Part shown: positions 1 through 10,469 of the stretch, in pieces | How the letters are laid out: each line of letters begins with the position of its first letter | Numbering within the stretch: the first letter of the stretch is position 1 | From: Apoda limacodes | Taxonomy: Eukaryota > Arthropoda > Insecta > Lepidoptera > Limacodidae | Reading direction: 5' to 3' | Assembly: GCA_946406115.1 (NCBI GenBank) | Contig: OX291557.1 | Coordinates: 16,152,501 to 16,216,500 of the forward strand | DNA: 64,000 bases | The notes under the pieces: model-generated | Databases searched by the model: none | What the model saw: only the letters and a program-made list of their open reading frames with translations | What the model was told of the DNA's origin: nothing | Made by a program: the position numbers and the translations under genes

Positions 1-1033
1 CGCAAGCAACAATAAAAATACAAAACATTATAACGCGTTATTTTTGACTCTATTATGTACATAATGGGCTAAAGCAATGTCAATAATTCGACTAAAGGAA
101 TATCATAAAATTTGTTTACCTGTCATACACATTTATGTCTTTTTAACTTGGCTGGATTATGACATTAAACGCATTGAACGGTATTCAAAACAAACCTCAT
201 ATTTCGCGTAACACTTTCTATAATGTTCATAATCAACCATATATCATCTTAATAAGATGCAAGATTGATTGTTTATTTCTGACACGTGTCACAGGTTGCA
301 CACTACATTGTTTTATTCTGTGACCACTACGTCAATTGACAAATATATGTAGAGAAATCTAGAAATGCAACTATTGCGTTGCACTTATAAAACACGTGTA
401 CCGCACAGGGTATTATAAATTAATTACTAGATTTCGCAATCAATACGATTGCTGTGATTGACCGATTGCGAAATATGTGTTAATATTCTGAAATAAGGGT
501 ATCTCTCGTATTCGGAAACACATACGTCATCGTTTATAGGGATGAAAAATACGAAAGATTTGTTCATATTAATAAACTAGATCTCGCTCGCTAGGTGTTG
601 GATTTCTACTGCAACTTGAGCTGCAACCCTAGTTCGTCAATGACAAATTCGGTTGTAATTATTCCTTTGCTTTAAAAAAATAAACTTTGTAAAATCTTAA
701 ACAACAATTTTTACCAAATATGATACATACTTTCAATATTTGAAATGAGAAGGTGTTAATTATTATGATATTATTATTAATATTATATTTATTTTATAGG
801 AATATAATAATAAATTAATATTTCTAGAAATGACACAGAGCGCCATCTAGGCCACTGGGGCAAGGCTTGTATTATGGATATCAGACAACGGATGCAAAAA
901 CTTTTTTTTGTTAATATATACTTATCATACACAGAAAACACCCAGAGTTAGGTATTAAGTTACCAACAGAGCCACGGAGCCGCTAAAATTATTTAAATTG
1001 AAATTATTTGTTGCAAAATAAATAATTTGGTAC
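1..1033. other. No gene seen; AT-rich flank or intron
   Basis: No reading frame here looks like a protein. If the RING exon at 1034-1200 belongs to a larger minus-strand gene, this stretch would be the start of its downstream intron. The only local signal is AGCGCCATCT at 839-848, a minus-strand match to a CTCF-like core, followed by a repeat-like phrase (GCAAGGCTTGTATTATGG) that recurs in altered form near 43817. Confidence 0.5.
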
Positions 1034-1200
1034 CTTACAAACGTGGCACTGGTAACTCTTCTGAAAGCACGGTCCGCAGATGCTGTGTCCCTCTATGCAG
1101 AGATGGATGGGAGGTTTCATATATTTGTTACATTTGGTACATGTCAGGTCCTTGATCAGGCTTTCATAATGATCTGTCTCTAGCAAAGTGCTTAGGACTA
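1034..1200 (-). CDS. Internal exon with a RING finger (seven-in-absentia-like E3 ubiquitin ligase)
   Basis: This 167-base minus-strand exon reads through 55 complete codons. It holds a compact RING pattern: LTCTKC, then MKPPI, then GHSICGPC, then CHVCK, giving the C-x2-C ... C-x4-GH-x2-C-x2-C ... C-x2-C spacing of a C3HC4 RING. The PPI between the second and third ligands and the GH-x2-C core are typical of the SINA/SIAH family, in which the RING recruits an E2 enzyme and a C-terminal zinc-finger/TRAF-like region binds substrates. The exon is bounded by TTATTTTCAG (acceptor) on its upstream side and AAG/GTACC (donor) after CHVCK. The frame runs into a stop 24 bases past the donor, as expected for intron sequence. 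No first exon or SINA substrate-binding exon was found nearby. It could instead be an orphan or decayed exon, since lepidopterans carry many sina-like paralogues. Confidence 0.6.
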
Positions 1201-1250
1201 CTGAAAATAAATATATAGTTCAAATTAATACAGGCGAGAACATGTTGGGG

Positions 1251-1510
1251 GTACATAGACATAGAGAATTGGACAGCGCATTTCCTAGCCAGCTGTGAAA
1301 AAAAATTGTCAAAAAAGTGTGACAGAGATGAAGCAAAACTGTGGCGTCTTTTTCTCTTTCTAACTTGTTTTAAAAAAACATACACAAAATGGCAGTCGTT
1401 GATGAAAAGAGAAAATAGAGACGACAGCACTGCTTTGTCTCTTTCTACCGAATGGATTCGTGAGGCATTTGCGCAGTCCATAGGGCTGATTACAGAACTC
1501 GAAGTCCAGG
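1251..1510 (+). repeat. Dispersed repeat, copy A (partner at 34661-34850)
   Basis: The phrases GAATTGGACAGCGCATTTCC, TTTCTCTTTCTA and GCGCAGTCCATAGGG occur in the same order and spacing as in the second copy at 34661-34850, with many substitutions and indels. It has no coding character; the reading frames across it are incidental. The type is unknown: it may be a SINE or a fragment of a non-autonomous DNA element. Confidence 0.55.
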
Positions 1511-3822
1511 GGGTAGGGGTAATGGATTAGGTTCTGAAGCAGCTACTACTTTTAGCGCTAGTTTATTTTATGATGTAGTAGTACTTTCAACATTCATTTG
1601 AATTTCGAAATTGAAAAAATATGATACTGAGTTTGTTTATTATTTTATGACGCGCTTCATTTCCCTTTAAGCCTAAATTTATGGTGTACGTACGTACTTA
1701 ACTTAAACTATTTTTTTCTATATACCTACTACCTAATACAAAAGATATTTTTAAAGACTGGGATTTGTTATATTTGTGTTTGATACTTTCCTAAGGAATT
1801 TTCATGTCACAGTGAAATAAGTTCCTAGAAAGGAAAATGAAATACATTTCATCAACTTGTGAGCAAGTCTAAATGTGGGAAAATAAAATCTTAACTTATT
1901 TCACATTTACGCTAGCAAAGCTGAGGGAATCAACTAGTAATCAATGATTCAAGAAATAATAACATAACGTAATTTGGGAGCTTATTGAAAGACTGCCCGT
2001 CTTGCGTGCTCGAGAGTACCAGACTCATGAGTTCGTGTATCCAAGTACTTTTACGGGTCTCGAGAGATATGGCGTACTTGCATAGATTTCCACTATATAG
2101 GAGCACAAATTAAATTGACTGTTAATAAAAATAAGGCCAGTTGTTTTATAAACTTAATTAATCTCTAGCTGTATATTAAATTTATTAAGGCTGCGCTCTA
2201 CTTGAATGTGCAGTTTTCTGTTCGTTTTTTAAATCAATTCCACTGTCCTATTGCAAGTTTCAGACAGGAAAAAAATAACGTGGCTTTCTACATTCTTAAA
2301 CTAGAAATATCTGTTAAACCATCGCTTTAAAAAAATAACGCCCGAACCTCTCGTTTTTCTATTTTTAATTCATAGCTCATTATCAACTAGTAGTGCGAAC
2401 ATAATTCATTTCATGAATTGTTAAGTAACTATAAAACTAGAACATTACTGTAATAGAATTTTTATATCTTATGTGATATAACTGTAATTCATTATTTTCC
2501 ACTTTTTACGCTAAGCTGTACGCCTAACTATAATATATTTATGCCACTGAAAAATGAGTTCTATTTGAGATCAACAGTGTCGACTTCAGCTTCACGCTCA
2601 TACAGCAAATGTATATGCGCGTATCTTAACAGAAATATTTTATTCAAATGGTAAAAACTACGATTCTATTTTGATTTATAGCAATATACCAGTGCAATAG
2701 TCAACAAAATCGTTTCGACTACCAGATGTATATTCTCTCTCATTTTCCGGCTCGCTGATGTGTTAAATATCTGTGGTGAGATGTCTACGAGGTTCAATTT
2801 TGGTTAGGTAGAGGCTTTCCAGATTACAGCTTATCTTATACAATAGTATATTTTTTTCTTTGTAATGGAAGCTATTCAGAGAATTATTACGTTTTTCTTG
2901 TTTACAAATAATTGCATATTGTTCTTTTGTTGTTTTTTAGTCTTTTTTTTTTATTATATAATCGTTCACTTAAAATATGTTTCAGGTGATGGCATACCCA
3001 AACGAGTTAGGTTGGCTAAAATTTGATAAATTTTGTGACAGTCTTGAGGACACTTTTTGACGTGAAGAAAATATATGCTATAGTTCAAACCTTAATTAAG
3101 TGTATTTGCTAATAATATAATAATTTGGCTATAAAAAAAAATTCACACTATTTTTGAGCTTTACTTCAAATTGTTAGGAAAACTAAGAGTGATATTCTCG
3201 TGTTTCTTTTTTTATTGTATATTAATATGGTCAAGTGAATATGGTAATTTCATATTTTTAAATAAATATTCAAATTCTATACTAAGAAAATCGAGGTTTT
3301 CAACGTGTGGTCACGTGCTAGCGCCTATCGTACGTGGAACTGTGTCTCTTTGTATGCTTTAACAGTGTAATATGTCTTTGTAAACTGGCCAAAACGGTAC
3401 GCTTTTGCTAGGGTATGCCATAGCCTTAAGGTATGCTATTCAGATTCGCGTATAGATTTTTATGATGTTAAGAAGATTCGTAAGCTGATGTATTTAATAA
3501 TTTAACTAAAGCTATTTTTTAATTACCATTTTTTTAACGTTAATTTTATTGGATTATCTATTGTCAATAATAATTAAACTTGTAAAATCAAACAAATCCT
3601 CTATTAACACTATTATACTTAATATTATAATTTATGTGAAATTTAGTACTAAATTTAATTTTACAAATAGAACAAAAGTAACTTATATTAGTTAAATGCT
3701 GCACGATTTAGATACAAATAGTATTCTTGCGTAAAACAACGTCTAGACTATTTAGACAGCATAACTAAAAATATACTAACTCGCTTTTCCCGTTGGCGAC
3801 GTAGTTGACGACATACTAAAAA
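1511..3822. other. No gene seen
   Basis: AT-rich sequence with stops in all frames and no recognisable domain, RNA gene or repeat partner within the window. The frame at 3171-3362 encodes a hydrophobic string with no family resemblance and is probably chance. Confidence 0.5.
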
Positions 3823-3888
3823 AAACACGTACAAAGTTGACTACACCACGTCAAACACGTACAAAGTTGACTACACCACGTCAAACAC
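3823..3888 (+). repeat. Perfect tandem duplication of a 30-bp unit
   Basis: Units 3823-3852 and 3853-3882 are identical (starting AAACACGTACAAAGTTGACT) and are followed by a 6-base start of a third unit. The surrounding 3.8-4.1 kb stretch is rich in GACG and ACGT words (for example GTTGGCGACG at 3792 and again at 4022). This suggests an old repeat-rich element rather than a gene. Confidence 0.85.
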
Positions 3889-4949
3889 AATTTTACACTT
3901 GGTAAACACTGTAGGCTCCATACGGATAACTGTAAAGCGATTACAACGTAATCGTAAAGTCATTTTCGTTGATAAGGTGAATGTAATATCTGGATAGCGA
4001 TTGTAAGTCGACGCGGTTAGACGTTGGCGACGTTTCGTGACTGGTCTAAATATAATGCGGCAAGGCCACTGCAGGCCTGTTATACTTCTGACCACTTCAG
4101 TTGGTTCACCATTCATAACAGCTACTTACGTGAATCGATTTCAGAGACGTTTTGTTAAAAAAATATTTACGGACTTGATTTTTTTTTAATAATTTGGTGT
4201 GTTTTGATTCCTTTACGAACTTTACGAATTATGTTAACGAAAATATAACCAGAACTTTTGGTGCATAATTTATACTTGAGAAGAATTACATTACAAATTT
4301 ACGTTTATACACTAAATATTTATTTACTAAATACACTACCTACGTTCCGTAAAATATGCCGCGGATATAGAAATACCGTACATACAGAATTTGTATAGGA
4401 TTATAAGGGATATGTTCCTTATTTTTTATTCCGTAAATACTTGAATAAAGGATCCGGGAATAAGGAGCTTACTTAGGAGAACTGTATAGTAAAAATTTAG
4501 TCAACAAGGGGCAATTGAAAGTTCGTAGAATTAAATCGCTTCTTAACAAAAATATTTTTCCAAAAGAAATTTGATAACTGCGGTATCAGCTGAATGTCGG
4601 TTTGGTTGTAAAAATATTGAGAAAGAAAGGAAGGAATAATATACAATTTAAATAAATAGTTAAGTTTTATATAAAATATAAGGATGACAGCAAACTTCAC
4701 ATACGAGTCTGAACCGCCAACTTTTCGAATAATATCTAGAATCATTGTCTTAAAAAAAAACATCGAAACAAAGGCTGCATACAATCTTCAGCTTGCCGTG
4801 ACAACAATTTTACCCCTTGCGTAAAAGTGATGACTAAAACGGGATTTAACATGAGTGGACTTTGTTAATATAAAGTTAACGAAGTTCGTATCATTACATA
4901 GCTCGCCTTGACTCGAAAACTGTGTAGACGAGCTTGCTATTTTTTATAT
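3889..4949. other. No gene seen
   Basis: AT-rich with no supported feature. The minus-strand frames 3871-4116 and 4497-4784 lack family signatures, splice signals and a plausible start context. Confidence 0.45.
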
Positions 4950-5482
4950 ATGTTACGCTCTTAGACTGAAAACGCTCTTTGAGTGAAAAAACTTTCAAAC
5001 ATCCACGTCGCGAAATTCGTGTTGTGGGTCTTATGAAAACTTTTATTCGATCCTGTGACTAACAGTGTCCAACAGATAACAAATGACCTTTTATTTTAAT
5101 GACACGATATCTTTATATTTTGTCTGTCTGGTATTTATTACAGGACAAAAAATATTTATTAAGGACATCTAAAAAAAAGTTTCGAGACTAGTAGGATCGA
5201 TACCGCAAATCCCTGTGCGTCGTATTATAATATGGTTCTATATACGCGTCATGGCTTTTCTTCATTGCCACAATGCGTCGTAGTCGTACAGCATGATAGC
5301 CACGACACGAAATTAGCCAAGACCGTAAATGGTCTTTCTGTGATTGCCACAACGCGTCGTGAGCGTTTTCATAAAAGCCATAACACGAATTTCGCGACGT
5401 GGATGTTGTACAGTGACCATTACGCGTTGTGAACAGTTTTTTCGCTTAATTAGCGTTTTCGGTACTTGAGCGTAACATGTAT
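4950..5482. mobile_element. MITE with long imperfect terminal inverted repeats
   Basis: The left arm (about 4950-5040) reads ATGTTACGCTC ... GAAAACGCTC ... AACATCCACGTCGCGAAA. The reverse complement of the right arm (about 5363-5482) reads ATGTTACGCTC ... GAAAACGCT ... CAACATCCACGTCGCGAAA. The innermost 40 bases (4999-5040 against 5363-5405) match almost perfectly; the outer parts differ by small indels. The interior repeats a GCGTCGT/GCGTTGT word next to CACAA. There is no protein. TA-rich flanks would fit a Tc1/mariner origin, but no target duplication could be fixed. Confidence 0.7.
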
Positions 5483-5523
5483 AAATGTTCTGCCCTGTGA
5501 ATTGTTAAAATACAAACTTGATT

Positions 5524-5700
5524 ACAAATTTCGTGAGTTATACCGGTGTATGGGTATTATATTCGTCCGAGAGGACTCCAACATGGCCTTGAAGACCAGG
5601 AATTGTCAATATAAATGCGAACAGAAATCGCAGCGATGACATTAAAGTCCATTGTTGCCTTTACAAGTGTCACTCCGGTGGCATCCTACATAACTCGAAT
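5524..5700 (+). pseudogene. LINE endonuclease fragment (relic)
   Basis: Bases 5524-5574 resemble 8163-8212 of the LINE at 7.5-9.5 kb (shared words CCGGTGTATG and TTCGTCCG). About 40 bases on, a frame reads LEDQELSI. In related lepidopteran LINEs a comparable phrase follows the VREN segment of the endonuclease. It carries stops and a frameshift and is certainly dead. It preserves part of the endonuclease that is deleted from the 7.5-9.5 kb copy. Confidence 0.45.
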
Positions 5701-6251
5701 ATTTAAGCATCTGCAATAGACGAATGATACCCAGAAAGACAACTCAAGCCGAGGCTCCCCCCGCGCTATATGGGCTGAGACTCCTTCAGAGTCATATTCA
5801 GCGTCATAGTCAGTCAGAAAAAAAAAAGAATGATATCTTGAGCATTATCAGAGGGAACCAGTTAGTGATTTTACGAGTCTTTGGCGTCCACAAATGTTAT
5901 TTTAGTTCACCGATTGTGCGTTTGGCTATGTCCGCTTAGTTATTTTTTCAGACCGATCACCATTTCATACTTTACTAGACGATCAAATAAAAAAAAATAC
6001 TTAGCAAAATACGTTTTGAAATAGGAATTTTATTAACAAAAACTGTAACAAAAAGGCATGTTAAGCCATAATTACGTATTGATCAAACAATGATATCGTT
6101 ATCAGGCTGTCCTGAAAATACCGCATTGAATTTACGTAAATATATTATCGGCCGATTAAGCACTCGTATTGGCTGTCCCGGTGCAGCACTGATAAGGGTG
6201 TTCTATATTGACTCGTAATATTAACGTTGATATTTCAATTAGCGATGTACA
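5701..6251. other. No gene seen
   Basis: Sequence between the LINE relic and the hAT element. The plus frame 5724-5939 begins in a GC-richer patch (GAGGCTCCCCCCGCGC) that may be more old LINE, but no motif supports this. Confidence 0.4.
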
Positions 6252-6707
6252 GTGTAGGGCAGGGATGGTGAACCTTTATTAATGAATGTGCCATTTTTTA
6301 TGAAAAAAACAATACTGTACTTATGACGTGCCGTCAAAAAATCTTGATTACTTAATAATAATGGAGAAAATTAAACGAAATGCTATAAACTTAAAGCTTT
6401 TTAGATACCTATTTGCAGTTCGAAATGTTTACAGCAATGGAAATGTTTAATATTTTATATTTAATCAAATTAAATAAAAGATTGGTGTGATTTCTGTTGT
6501 TGCAAATTAGGTTCTAAAAATCTCATATTAGGGTCGTACTTTGTTACTAAGCAGAATGGAAGCTTAACTAGATTTCATTTCTAAAAATGACTTGCAAGCA
6601 TAAGTAGGTGAAATTAGAATTTTCATAAATTATTGGCGTGCCCGAATTGTTTTGTAGCGTGCCACCAATGGCACGCGTGCCATAGGTTAGCCATGTTTGG
6701 TGTAGGG
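6252..6707. mobile_element. Non-autonomous hAT element with 8-bp target duplication
   Basis: The element spans 6260-6699. It is flanked by identical 8-base direct repeats GTGTAGGG at 6252-6259 and 6700-6707, the target-site length of hAT transposons. The left end is CAGGGATGGTGAACC; the right end, reversed, is CAAACATGGCTAACC (10 of 15 match). Just inside the right end is GGCACGCGTGCCA, a palindrome I associate with a widespread hAT family whose ends read GAACCTATGGCACGCG. There is no transposase, so it was mobilised in trans. The ends differ from those of the large hAT at 45.9 kb, so it is a separate family. Confidence 0.8.
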
Positions 6708-7055
6708 TATCTTTGTTTCACGTAATTATAAAAAAACAATGCCGAAAAGAGAAACATTAAAATACAGGTAAACTTTGACATAATTCCTCTTATTACAGTA
6801 TTTAAGAGTACTAGGAAACCAACGTTCAACAGTGGAGGTTGGAATGAATGACGAAAGGATGAGGTAAATTATCATTGGCATAAGTAACGTGCTGCGTTCT
6901 TGCCGGTCAATTGTCATTAGACAGCTGGGTATGTACCAAAGGAACGGTAATGACAAAAATAAAATATGCAGGTAACAATGCTATTACAAACAATCAAGCA
7001 AAGCTCATTATATATGATATAATAATAAAAAAAACTCAAATAAGCACATACTTTC

Positions 7056-7310
7056 TGGCAGCCTAGTTGGTAGTGTGGCCGGCTGCTGAGAGCTGCAGGG
7101 GATGTACGATTGTAGGTTCCATCCCCGCACTGGACAAAACCTTTATGTGATAAACATTTGTGTTATTCTTGAGTCTGGGTGTATTTATGTATGATAATAT
7201 GTATGTTTTTATAAAAAAAATATAAAATTATTTGTATACGTTGTCTGGTTTTCGTGATACAAGCTTTGCTTAGTTTGGGACCAGATGGCTCAATGTCATA
7301 TGTCTAAAAT
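7056..7310 (+). mobile_element. tRNA-derived SINE, copy 1 (partner at 38572-38830)
   Basis: The 5' part has a polymerase III A-box-like stretch (CTAGTTGGTAGTGTGGCCGG) and, about 40 bases on, a B-box-like GGTTCCATCCCCGCAC. Then follow the shared body (GAGTCTGGGTGTATTT) and the 3' part (GTTGTCTGG, AAGCTTTGCTTAGTTTGG). The copy at 38.6 kb keeps the same order. This is the layout of a lepidopteran tRNA-derived SINE. The B box is degraded, so it is probably inactive. Confidence 0.75.
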
Positions 7311-7944
7311 TATAATATTATTATAAGTCATAAAAGCAAGGTTACCACAGACGACAGTACCGCATTCATACCTATGCGGATTTTCAGTACCCATCAGAAT
7401 CCTATAGACGAATTATATGTAGTTACTACATAAATACTACTATTAACTACATAAAGTATTGTTGATATGTTAAAGATTCGTTATTCCGAATAATGTTATA
7501 ACCAGCCGAACAACTAAAGCGGGGCATAGCGAGTACTTGCTCGAATGAGCAGCCCGAACTGGGGAAGTACCTCCACCTTACAGAAAACTGCGGTCATAAT
7601 AACTCTAACATTGAGTAGTGTTGTGTTCCTGGCGGTGAGTAAGGTTGCCAGAGCTCTTTGAGGATTCGCTGCGCGGACAGCGGAGGACCAGAGGTGCTTG
7701 TTGCTGTCATGATCGGCATAGACGCGGCGTGCTGGTTCGGCGGTCAGGGAGACCTGATGAAACGGCTGACCGCTGGCCGCCCGCAGGTTGAACGGGATCC
7801 CGAACCCAGGGATCACTTAATCTCCGCCTTACAACGAGGAGGCTATTGGCGAGCTTCGGCAGTCTTAGAACTGCACCTTTCGTCCTCTAAGCTGTCTGTG
7901 CAGTGAATCCTCATCCTTAGTCTTAGCAACTTTTTTTATATATT

Positions 7945-8238
7945 ATGGCCATGAGAACGAAAAAGAAAAGAGTTTGTACAGCGGCTACTCCATCCACATA
8001 TAATGTGGATTTTTGCAACATCAGGGGTATTCACACAAATCTTAACGCAGTCCACCACTATCTCGAAACTGCGCAGCCGACCATTCTTTTTCTAACGGAG
8101 ACGCAGATATCGTGCCCGGCCGACACATCATACCTTCACTATCCCGGCTACAAACTCGAACACAATTTTATGAGTCGTGCCGGTGTATGTATGTTCGTCC
8201 GGGAGAATATACCTAGAAGTACACGATCTGGTCAGTGA
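7945..8238 (+). pseudogene. N-terminal endonuclease fragment of the LINE ORF2
   Basis: The frame starts with a lysine/arginine-rich run (MAMRTKKKRVC). It continues into DFCNIRGIHTNLNAVHHYLE and FLTETQI, the first strands of an AP-endonuclease-like domain (the N of CNIRG and the E of TETQI are active-site positions), then GVCMFVREN. In an intact element this domain nicks target DNA to prime reverse transcription. After VRENI the frame leaves the family pattern and stops at 8238, because an internal deletion joins it out of frame to the reverse transcriptase. The upstream 5' leader is GC-rich compared with the flanking DNA. Confidence 0.75.
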
Positions 8239-9457
8239 CCGTCAATATGGCTTTCGCCACGGTCGCTCGACTGGTGACCTTCTAGTGTATCTCACACACC
8301 GATGGCCACTAGCCATTGAGAATCAGGGGGAGGCATTGGCATGTAGCCTGGACATAGCGAAGGTGTTCGATCGGGTCTGGCACCGGGGTCTTCTATCGAA
8401 GTTGCCATCTTACGGAGTGCCCGAGGGTTTGTGCAAATGGGTGGCTAGCTTTTTGTCCGGCAGACGCATACGAACCGTAGTTGACGGTAGTTGCTCTGAT
8501 AGCATGGAAATTAATGCTGGTGTCCCGCAAGGCTCTGTGCTGTCTTCTACGCTGTTTCTACTGCATATCAATGACATGTTGGACATCAACAACATACATT
8601 GCTATGCAGATGACAGTACTGGAGACGCTTTTTACACGGGTCGTGCAAACATCCCTCGTACCGTTGTAGAGGCGAACCGCGGAGGACTTGTGTCTCAAAT
8701 CGAGACCACACTGTCCCAGGTCTCTGACTGGGGACGGGTAAACTTGGTCCGATTCAACCCTACAAAGACACAAGTGTGCGCGTTCACCGCTAAGAAAACT
8801 CCATTCACTGTAGTCCCACAATTCCAGAACACTCCCCTCTCCATCTCCAAGAGCATTGGGATCCTTGGTGTCGACATCTCCAGCGATGTTCAGTTCCGAG
8901 ATCATTTACAAGATAAGGTGAAGCTGGCGTTCAAAAAACTTGGTGTACTCAACAGAGCGAAGCATTACTTCACGTCGGGGCAAAGGTTGTTACTTTACAA
9001 GTCGCGAGTTCGGCCCCATATGGAGTACTGCTGCCATCTCTGGGCAGGTGCACCCGGATACCAGCTTGGCCCTTTTGACTCGGTTCAACGATGGACTGTG
9101 AGCATTGTCGACGATTCCAAACTCACTTGCGGTATCGAGCCCTTAAGTCTGAGGAGAGACTTTGCCTCCCTGTGTGTGTTCTACTGCTTGTACAATGGGT
9201 TGTGTTCTGAGGAATTGTTCGAAATGATGCCCACGGCTACTTTCTACCATCGCACCGCTCGCCATCGGCAGGGAATTCATTCTCACACTTTAGAACCTAA
9301 AACGCGAACGCTTAAGTTGTGGAATGAGCTCCCTGCCAAGGTTTTCTGCAAGGACTACAGTATGGAGTTCTTCAAGAAAGAAGTTATTAGATTTCTAAAG
9401 GGTCGGCACCGCGCAAGTGATACCCCTGGTGTTGCAAGCGTCCATAGGCTACGGTGA
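8177..9457 (+). pseudogene. LINE reverse transcriptase (ORF2 C-terminal part)
   Basis: A 426-residue open frame. Coding similarity starts about residue 17 at VSDRQYGFRHGRSTGD (RT motif 1-2). Then come SLDIAKVFDRVWH with the first catalytic aspartate (about residue 60), NAGVPQGSVLS (about 112), CYADDSTGDAF with the YADD catalytic pair (about 142) and the thumb/C-terminal region ILGVDISSDVQFRDHL, PHMEYCCHLWAG and FASLCVFYCLYNG. The enzyme copies element RNA into DNA at the nicked target. The first 16 residues are out-of-frame endonuclease sequence, so the annotated start is not a real one. The endonuclease domain is gone and a short C-terminal segment before LWNELP seems to be missing, so the copy cannot move by itself. 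The long open frame suggests a fairly recent insertion. Confidence 0.85.
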
Positions 9458-9519
9458 CCGCTTACTATCAGGCGGACCGTAAGCTTGCTTGCTACCTTAG
9501 TGGTATAAAAAAAAAATCA

Positions 9520-9640
9520 TTGATGCGTATAGATGAGGCAAGAGAGGTAAAGGTAGGCCCGGATCGTAGCAAGTGGCAGACTTTGGTCTCTGCCTACCCC
9601 TCTGGGAAACAGGCGTGATGTTATGTATGTATGTATACCG
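9520..9640 (+). pseudogene. LINE C-terminal tail with TATG-rich end
   Basis: One frame reads DRSKWQTLVSAYPSGKQA followed by a stop, then ATGTTATGTATGTATGTAT. The DR-x-KW ... AYP ending plus a TATG microsatellite is the 3' end of a different LINE family common in Lepidoptera. It abuts the 3' end of the 7.5-9.5 kb LINE, so one element probably inserted next to or into the other. Confidence 0.6.
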
Positions 9641-10469
9641 AAATTTTAACATAGGAGGGTTCATAATGTCATTTCCACTATAAATTGCAGAGGCTACTTG
9701 AAAGTGGACGAGCTTTCTAGGCAAACTTGCTTACAGTTATTCGTGTTGCTTTGCATTATCAAAGCGACAAGAAAATGGAAATCTGTGGATATGATTTTCT
9801 TTACTTGATAAAACTCCTTTTACCCTACCTATACTTATCAACAGAGGGGGTTCGTGTCAATTTAGGTGTTAAGTACTTACAAAACTTATCTTTTTGGCGT
9901 TGGTTCTTAGATACTCGCCAGTAGCCGCTACATTAAAACAAAACGCGTACTTCCATTTATCTCCAAACCGGTTAGAATGAGATTTTTTTTAGATAGTATC
10001 GTAGAAATAAACCGCTAAGCCGATTCTCATGAAATTTGGCAAGGGTATAGCTTTGACCTTGGAAAAGAACGTGCGTTGCTTGAAAACATCACGTACGAGA
10101 CGAATTAGCACATATGTAGAGAGTTTAATGGAATTGGACTGAACCGCTGAGCCGATTATAATGAAATATGATAAGGTGAGGGTAAGGACATAGCTATTTA
10201 AAAACAAACTATACGTGTGAGTCGAATTTGGGACGACAGGGTAAAAAAGTACCTCGGACTAAAAAAAAGTATAGTAAATACAAATCTAAGAGAATCCAGC
10301 AGGGCTGCCATTCACTGTCCTGAAAGAACCAAAATTTTTCAATTTTATGAGGTGACTAATTGAAAATTATGTACGTTACGTATTTGGTACGTAAATGAAT
10401 ATAGACTTTTTTTAAATTAATTGCTTCATATCTACGAGACACATAATAGTTTTTTTATACTGTTACAGT
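9641..10469. other. No gene; degenerate repeat with two related halves
   Basis: At 10012-10055 and 10140-10170 the phrase CCGCTAAGCCGATTCTCATG (second copy CCGCTGAGCCGATTATAATG) is followed by GAAAT. This is a motif of an abundant lepidopteran repeat of unknown type. The rest is AT-rich without features. Confidence 0.4.

Larger units (their letters stand above)
7515..9516 (+). mobile_element. LINE copy with large internal deletion
   Basis: A non-LTR retrotransposon. A GC-rich 5' leader at about 7515-7944 is followed by the start of the endonuclease frame (7945), a junction near 8215, reverse transcriptase (8225-9457) and the family 3' tail ending GCTACCTTAGTGGTATAAAA near 9510. The junction removes most of the endonuclease and the N-terminal linker. 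Three more 3' ends of this family lie at 35985, 43262 and 60962 (minus). The clade is probably CR1/Jockey-like; I cannot place it more precisely from sequence alone. Confidence 0.8.

Noticed and set aside
3823..3888. CRISPR-like direct repeat
   Set aside because: Two adjacent 30-bp units without spacers in a eukaryotic genome; a simple tandem duplication.
7056..7140. tRNA gene (A and B box motifs)
   Set aside because: No cloverleaf arms or acceptor stem can be folded, the B box is mutated, and the same body follows at 38.6 kb. This is a SINE head.
7514..7906. 100- and 82-codon ORFs on opposite strands
   Set aside because: Both lie in the GC-rich 5' leader of the LINE and have no protein signature.
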